Source: Andeanibacterium sp035497315 (GTDB lineage Bacteria; Pseudomonadota; Alphaproteobacteria; Sphingomonadales; Sphingomonadaceae). Taken from it: a stretch of DNA of 26,887 nt. Each line of letters begins with the position of its first letter. Position 1 is the stretch's first letter. The stretch is taken from the NCBI GenBank assembly GCA_035497315.1, contig DATJDU010000032.1:1-26887 (forward strand), written 5' to 3'. Shown piece after piece: positions 23,152-26,887 of this stretch. The notes under the pieces were generated by a model. That model was not told the DNA's origin and made no database searches. It was given only the letters and a program-made list of their open reading frames with translations. The position numbers and the translations under genes are program-made.

Positions 23152-23787
23152 ATGGGGCTGCGCCACTGGTATGAGGAGACGATCCTCCCAAAAATCATCA
23201 AATGTGCCTGTAATGACGAGCGGATCGACGAGATGCGGGGTCATGTGGTTCCGCTGGCGGAAGGGCGCGTGTTCGAATTGGGATGTGGCGGCGGGCTGAA
23301 CCAGAAGCTCTATGATACCGGACGGGTGACGAGCTTTGCCGCGATCGATCCGTCCCCGGCCATGCTGGAAGGCGCGCTCAAGGCTGCTCAGGAGAAGGGC
23401 TGGCAGGCGGATATCCGCGAAGGCAAGGGCGAGGCGATCCCGTTCGAGGATGAGAGCTTCGATACGGCGGTATGTACTTACACCATGTGTTCGGTCACCG
23501 ATCAGGCGCTGGCACTGAAGGAAATGCGCCGCATCCTCAAACCGGGCGGCAAGCTGCTGTTTCTCGAGCATGGCCGCGCACCGGAAGCCGGGGTCTATCG
23601 CACCCAGCGCATGGTCGAACCGGTGTGGAAACGGATTATGGGCAATTGCCATCTGACCCGCGAAGTGACGGCGGCCGTCCAGCGCGGCGGATTCGAGATC
23701 GAGGGTACTTCCAACGCCTATATGGACAAGATGCCCCGCTGGGCCGGGTTCATGGAATGGGGCGTGGCGGTGAAGGCTGGACGTTAA
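23152..23787 (+). CDS. Class I SAM-dependent methyltransferase
   Basis: A 211-residue cytosolic methyltransferase of the Methyltransf_11 type. Motif I is VFELGCGGG (40-48), the acidic residue after strand 2 is in FAAIDPSPAML, the motif II/post-I region is FDTAVCTYTMCSVTD, and motif III is RILKPGGKLLFLEHGRAP. The LEHGR and GNCHLTREV pattern is like that of methyltransferases related to UbiE and the METTL7 group, so a lipid, quinone or thiol acceptor is possible, but the substrate cannot be read. ATG at 23152 is chosen for GGGAGAGAGAGGGAA directly upstream; the frame is open further back without a good site. It stands alone, divergent from sdhB and convergent with the amidohydrolase, 33 bases from that gene's stop. 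Confidence 0.85.
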   Translation: MGLRHWYEETILPKIIKCACNDERIDEMRGHVVPLAEGRVFELGCGGGLNQKLYDTGRVTSFAAIDPSPAMLEGALKAAQEKGWQADIREGKGEAIPFEDESFDTAVCTYTMCSVTDQALALKEMRRILKPGGKLLFLEHGRAPEAGVYRTQRMVEPVWKRIMGNCHLTREVTAAVQRGGFEIEGTSNAYMDKMPRWAGFMEWGVAVKAGR

Positions 23788-23820
23788 GCCAGCCATCCGG
23801 AGGCCGCCAAGGCTCTGATC

Positions 23821-25098
23821 CTAGTCGACGGCTGCCCCGGCCTTCAGCACCTTGGCCGGATGCTCCAGCACGGTGATATCGGCCAGCGGATCGCCCTTTA
23901 CGGCCATCATGTCCGCCCATGCGCCAGGCTTGAGCGTTCCGACCTGACCCTTCTGGCCGAGTGCATCGGCGGCATTCACCGTAGCCGCGCGGATCGCATC
24001 GAGCGGTGTCATGCCATATTCGACCATGATCCTGAACTGCCCGGCAGCGGTTTCATGCGGCATTACGCCCGCATCGGTGCCAAAGGCCATTTTGACTCCG
24101 GCCTTGAATGCCTTGCGGAAATTGTCGCGCTGGATCTGGGCGATTTCCCGGTCCTTCACGAGATTTTCTTCCAGCACGCCATTCGCCTTGCCGGTGGCCT
24201 GGGTATATTCCGTGTTGAAGATATCCATCACCAGCCAGGTGCCGTGTTCCTTGGCCAGACGAATGCCTTCATCGTCAATCAGGCTGGCATGTTCGATAGT
24301 GTCGATTCCGGCCTGGATCGCGACCTTGATTCCCTCGGCGCCATGCGCATGGGCGGCAACCTTGAGGTCGCCCATATGGGCTTCGTCGGCGATGGCCTTC
24401 ATCTCTTCCAGCGTGAGCTGTTGCTGGCCGGGAGTGTCTCCGCGTGAGAAGACGCCGCCGGTTGCGCAGATCTTGATTACTTCCGCGCCATATTTCTTCA
24501 TTTCGCGAACGCGCTTGCGCAGTTCGTCCGGCCCGTCGCCCACGCCGGGGCTCTTGGCCTCGAAGCTGGGGGGCAGGAAGGTTTCGTCGCAATGGCCGCC
24601 CGTGGCGCCAAGTGCATAATTGGCATTGACGATACGCGGGCCGGGCACCCAGCCTTGCTCGATTGCTTCATCCAGCCCCAGCACGTCGAAATTCTGGTCG
24701 CCCACATTCCGCACTGTGGTGAAGCCAGCGTCGAGCATCTTCCTGGCATTGGCCGCGCCGATCACGGTCCAGAATGAATCCGCGAATTGCAGCGAATTAT
24801 AACCGCCATATTCCGGCCGCCCATCGAGATGGACATGCATGTCTATCAGGCCGGGAAGAACGGTGAGGCCGGCAAGATCCACCAATTCTGCGCCCGATGG
24901 CGCGGTGCCGCCGGGCGTGACGATCTCGACTTTGCCGTCCGTCACCTTGATCAGCGGATCGGCGATATATTTACCGCTGTCCACATCGAGCAGCCTTGCG
25001 GCCTTTACATAGACCGTCCCGGCCATCGCGGGGCTCGCCAATATTGCCGCAAGGGCGGTGGTGATGGCGAAATTGCGAATGGCCGGGAGGATCTTCAT
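23821..25098 (-). CDS. Secreted metal-dependent amidohydrolase (Xaa-Arg/Lys dipeptidase-like)
   Basis: A 425-residue amidohydrolase with a signal peptide (TTALAAILASPAMAG, cleavage near residue 26). The binuclear metal site is intact: His88 and His90 (DMHVHLDG), a Lys for carboxylation at 209 (AEVIKICATGG), His250 (VAAHAHG), His270 (DTIEHAS) and Asp342 (GTDAG). It resembles the imidazolonepropionase-like/prolidase group, of which Caulobacter members cut dipeptides ending in basic residues; that assignment is tentative. It is expected in the periplasm. ATG at 25098 is chosen because the signal peptide begins there and GGAG lies about nine bases upstream, inside the end of the RNase E gene. Only 4 bases separate it from the RNase E stop, so the two are very likely on one transcript. 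The upstream open frame is part of the RNase E overlap. Confidence 0.85.
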   Translation of the reverse strand: MKILPAIRNFAITTALAAILASPAMAGTVYVKAARLLDVDSGKYIADPLIKVTDGKVEIVTPGGTAPSGAELVDLAGLTVLPGLIDMHVHLDGRPEYGGYNSLQFADSFWTVIGAANARKMLDAGFTTVRNVGDQNFDVLGLDEAIEQGWVPGPRIVNANYALGATGGHCDETFLPPSFEAKSPGVGDGPDELRKRVREMKKYGAEVIKICATGGVFSRGDTPGQQQLTLEEMKAIADEAHMGDLKVAAHAHGAEGIKVAIQAGIDTIEHASLIDDEGIRLAKEHGTWLVMDIFNTEYTQATGKANGVLEENLVKDREIAQIQRDNFRKAFKAGVKMAFGTDAGVMPHETAAGQFRIMVEYGMTPLDAIRAATVNAADALGQKGQVGTLKPGAWADMMAVKGDPLADITVLEHPAKVLKAGAAVD

Positions 25099-25102
25099 GC
25101 GT

Positions 25103-26887
25103 TTATTCTCCGAAAGTGCGCTGCCACCAGCCGCGACGGGGAGGGCCTGCCGGTTCCTCGGCCTGCACATCCCCGGCGGTTGCCGGTTCGGGTTCGTCTG
25201 CGGGTGCAGCAGGCTTTGCTGCCCTGGTCTTCTTTTCGGGAGCAGGGGCTTTCACAGCTGCGGCTTCGGCTTCGATATCGGCCTTCTTGCGGCGGGTGCG
25301 CTTGGGCTTCGCCGGAGCTTCTGCGACGGGGGCCTCCACAGCCGGTTCCTCGACCGGAGCTGCCGCAGCGGCTTCGGCTTCGGCTTCGATATCGGCCTTC
25401 TTGCGGCGGGTGCGCTTGGGCTTTGCCGGTGCTTCAGCGACGGGAATCTCCTCAGCCGGAGCTTCCTCGACGGGAGCTGCGGTTGCAGGTTCTTCCTTGG
25501 GCTTCTTCGCACGGCTGCGGCGAGCCTTGGGCTTGGGCTCCGCAACCGGTGCCTCGACCGGAGCTTCCTCAACGGCCGGTTCAGCCGCTTCGTCTGCTAC
25601 CGTTTCGCTTTCGTCGCCTTCGGAACCTTCGGACGGGCTTGCGCCTTCAGCTTCGCCATCCGTCCGCCGCTTGCGGCGATTGCGACCACCACGGCGACGA
25701 CGCTTCTTGCGAGGTGCACCTTCGCCATCCTCCTCGAAAGAGGATTCGGTCTCGGATTCGCCTTCGTCCTCGTCGGATTCGCCTTCGGACTCCTGGTCCT
25801 CAGTGCGTTCGTCTTCGCTGCGTTCGTCTTCGGAACCTTCGTCCAGCTCATCCCGACGCTTGCGCCCGCGGCCACCACGGCGACGGCGACGGCGCTTCTT
25901 GTTGCGGTCCTCGCTGTCAGCGTCGGTGTCGGTGTCGGTATCTTCGTCATTCTCCTCATCGGTGAAGGCTTCGAGTTCTTCCTCTTCCTCTTCATCGATT
26001 TCGTCGGCGATCGGCTCGAATTTGGGGAGCATGGTCGGACGCGGGCCGCCGGAAGCGACGCGCATCTTCGCGCCCTCATTCTCGCCTTCGGGGATCACCT
26101 GCACGATCACGCCATAGCGATCCTCAATCTCATGCAGATCGCCGCGTTTGGCATTGAGCAGATAGATCGCCGCTTCGGTGCTGGCATAGAGGGTGATGAT
26201 CGTGCCCTTGCCCTTGGCCGCCTCGTCCTCAATCAGGCGCAGGGCGGAAAGGCCGGCGCTGGAGGCAGTGCGGACCAGACCCGTGCCGTCGCAATGCGGG
26301 CAGGAGCGGGTAGTGGCTTCGAGCACGCCGGTGCGCAGGCGCTGACGGCTCATCTCCATCAGGCCGAAGCCGGAGATGCGGCCCACCTGGATGCGCGCGC
26401 GATCATGCTTCAAGGCATCCTTCATCGCGCGTTCGACTTTGCGGATGTTGGAATTGTATTCCATGTCGATGAAGTCGATCACGACCAGGCCGGCCATGTC
26501 GCGCAGGCGCAGCTGGCGGGCGATTTCATGCGCGGCTTCCAGATTGGTTGCCAGCGCGGTCTGTTCGATCCCATGTTCCTTGGTCGAACGGCCGGAGTTG
26601 ATGTCGATCGAGACAAGCGCCTCGGTCGGGTTGATCACGATATAGCCGCCGGACCTGAGCTGCACGACCGGATCGTACATCGCGGTCAGCTGATCTTCCG
26701 CGCCATAGCGCTGGAACAGGGGCACCGGATCGGAATAGGCCTTAACCCGCCGGGCATGGCTGGGCATCAGCAGCTTCATGAAGTCGCGCGCGGCCTTATA
26801 GCCGTCCTCGCCTTCGACCACGACTTCTTCGATATCGCGATTGTAGATGTCGCGAATGGCGCGTTTCACCAGATCGCTGTCCGAATG
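25103..26887 (-). CDS. rne: Ribonuclease E/G (5' end beyond the window)
   Basis: 594 codons plus stop are present; the frame is open to the window edge, so the S1 RNA-binding N-terminus is missing from view. The catalytic DNase I-like domain has GGYIVINPTEALVSIDIN, with the Mg-binding Asp, and VIDFIDM with the second Asp. The zinc link that joins dimers is CPHCDGTG. After about residue 300 of the visible part comes a long unstructured scaffold: blocks of Glu/Asp alternate with Arg-rich RNA-binding patches (KKRRRRRRGGRGRKRR; RKKRRRRGGRNRRKRR), then Pro/Ala/Glu-rich repeats. The C-terminus is RRGWWQRTFGE, which resembles the short motif by which Caulobacter RNase E binds polynucleotide phosphorylase. 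It initiates mRNA decay and rRNA/tRNA processing. Usually self-regulated through its 5' UTR, which lies outside the window. Confidence 0.95.
   Translation of the reverse strand, partial: HSDSDLVKRAIRDIYNRDIEEVVVEGEDGYKAARDFMKLLMPSHARRVKAYSDPVPLFQRYGAEDQLTAMYDPVVQLRSGGYIVINPTEALVSIDINSGRSTKEHGIEQTALATNLEAAHEIARQLRLRDMAGLVVIDFIDMEYNSNIRKVERAMKDALKHDRARIQVGRISGFGLMEMSRQRLRTGVLEATTRSCPHCDGTGLVRTASSAGLSALRLIEDEAAKGKGTIITLYASTEAAIYLLNAKRGDLHEIEDRYGVIVQVIPEGENEGAKMRVASGGPRPTMLPKFEPIADEIDEEEEEELEAFTDEENDEDTDTDTDADSEDRNKKRRRRRRGGRGRKRRDELDEGSEDERSEDERTEDQESEGESDEDEGESETESSFEEDGEGAPRKKRRRRGGRNRRKRRTDGEAEGASPSEGSEGDESETVADEAAEPAVEEAPVEAPVAEPKPKARRSRAKKPKEEPATAAPVEEAPAEEIPVAEAPAKPKRTRRKKADIEAEAEAAAAAPVEEPAVEAPVAEAPAKPKRTRRKKADIEAEAAAVKAPAPEKKTRAAKPAAPADEPEPATAGDVQAEEPAGPPRRGWWQRTFGE
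25261..25423 (-). repeat. 49-base direct repeat inside the RNase E tail
   Basis: 25261-25309 and 25375-25423 are identical over 49 bases (period 114). They encode two copies of a KPKRTRRKKADIEAEA segment, each flanked by Ala/Pro/Glu-rich linkers. This is an internal coding duplication of an RNA-binding patch, not a mobile element, and could change copy number by recombination or slippage. Confidence 0.85.

Noticed and set aside
22912..23796. A 294-residue minus-strand frame over the methyltransferase and the gap before sdhB
   Set aside because: Shadow of the methyltransferase gene; no ribosome binding site, no recognisable domain, and it spans an intergenic region with regulatory-looking repeats.
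25261..25423. Direct repeats as a possible CRISPR or insertion element trace
   Set aside because: Only two copies, in frame, encoding the same peptide patch of RNase E; it is a coding duplication.
24787..25965. Plus-strand Arg/Pro/Leu-rich open frame over the amidohydrolase and RNase E tail
   Set aside because: It is the complement of repetitive Glu/Ala/Pro codons of RNase E and crosses the boundary between two real genes.
25116..26117. Plus-strand Ser/Ala-rich frame looking like a surface repeat protein
   Set aside because: The Ser runs are the reverse complement of Glu/Asp-rich codons in the RNase E scaffold; no start site and no signal peptide supported.

Overview
The window is G+C-rich, densely coded DNA with short gaps and frequent ATGA/GTGA start-stop overlaps. 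Gene content (an XrtA/PEP-CTERM exopolysaccharide locus of the alphaproteobacterial kind with an exosortase-EpsI fusion, an sdhB-GFA-zapE block, and an RNase E with a long acidic/basic tail) points to an alphaproteobacterium, most likely a sphingomonad (Erythrobacter/Novosphingobium-like). The lineage is inferred from gene content only.

Layout. 1-538: the tail of an unidentified gene and a convergent small secreted protein. 665-6224: a divergent pair of short operons. The leftward one encodes a FemAB/GNAT-like acyltransferase, a dedicated acyl carrier protein and two exosortase-A-associated alpha/beta hydrolases. The rightward one encodes an AMP-forming acyl ligase and a fold-III PLP decarboxylase. 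6427-19171: a continuous rightward run of ten genes: OPX-type export lipoprotein, chain-length determinant, cytosolic tyrosine autokinase, outer-membrane beta-barrel, ExeA-like ATPase, DUF3473 polysaccharide deacetylase, FemAB-like protein, glycosyltransferase, exosortase A fused to EpsI, and an AsnB-like amidotransferase. 19373-20332: a crotonase with the hallmark residues of RpfF, the DSF (diffusible signal factor) synthase, behind an A+T-richer leader and closed by a perfect-palindrome terminator. 20538-22881 (leftward): sdhB, a GFA-family protein and zapE. 23152-23787: a SAM methyltransferase. 23821-26887 (leftward): RNase E (5' end outside the window) followed 4 nt later by a secreted metal-dependent amidohydrolase.

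How the genes fit together. The central region is a polysaccharide synthesis/export machine (OPX, PCP, kinase, barrel, glycosyltransferase, deacetylase) coupled to protein sorting by XrtA. No PEP-CTERM substrate protein, initiating sugar transferase, Wzx or Wzy is visible, so the system must be completed elsewhere in the genome. The ACP, ligase, decarboxylase and acyltransferases look like a carrier-protein route that makes an acyl or amino-acyl group, perhaps to decorate the polysaccharide. The RpfF-like enzyme, which in known cases works on acyl-ACP, adds a possible fatty-acid signal output. These functional links are inference.

There is no tRNA, rRNA, CRISPR array, insertion sequence or phage gene that I can see, and no gene-free stretch longer than 300 bases. 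The largest gaps (6225-6426, 19172-19372, 20333-20537, 22882-23151) are described below.
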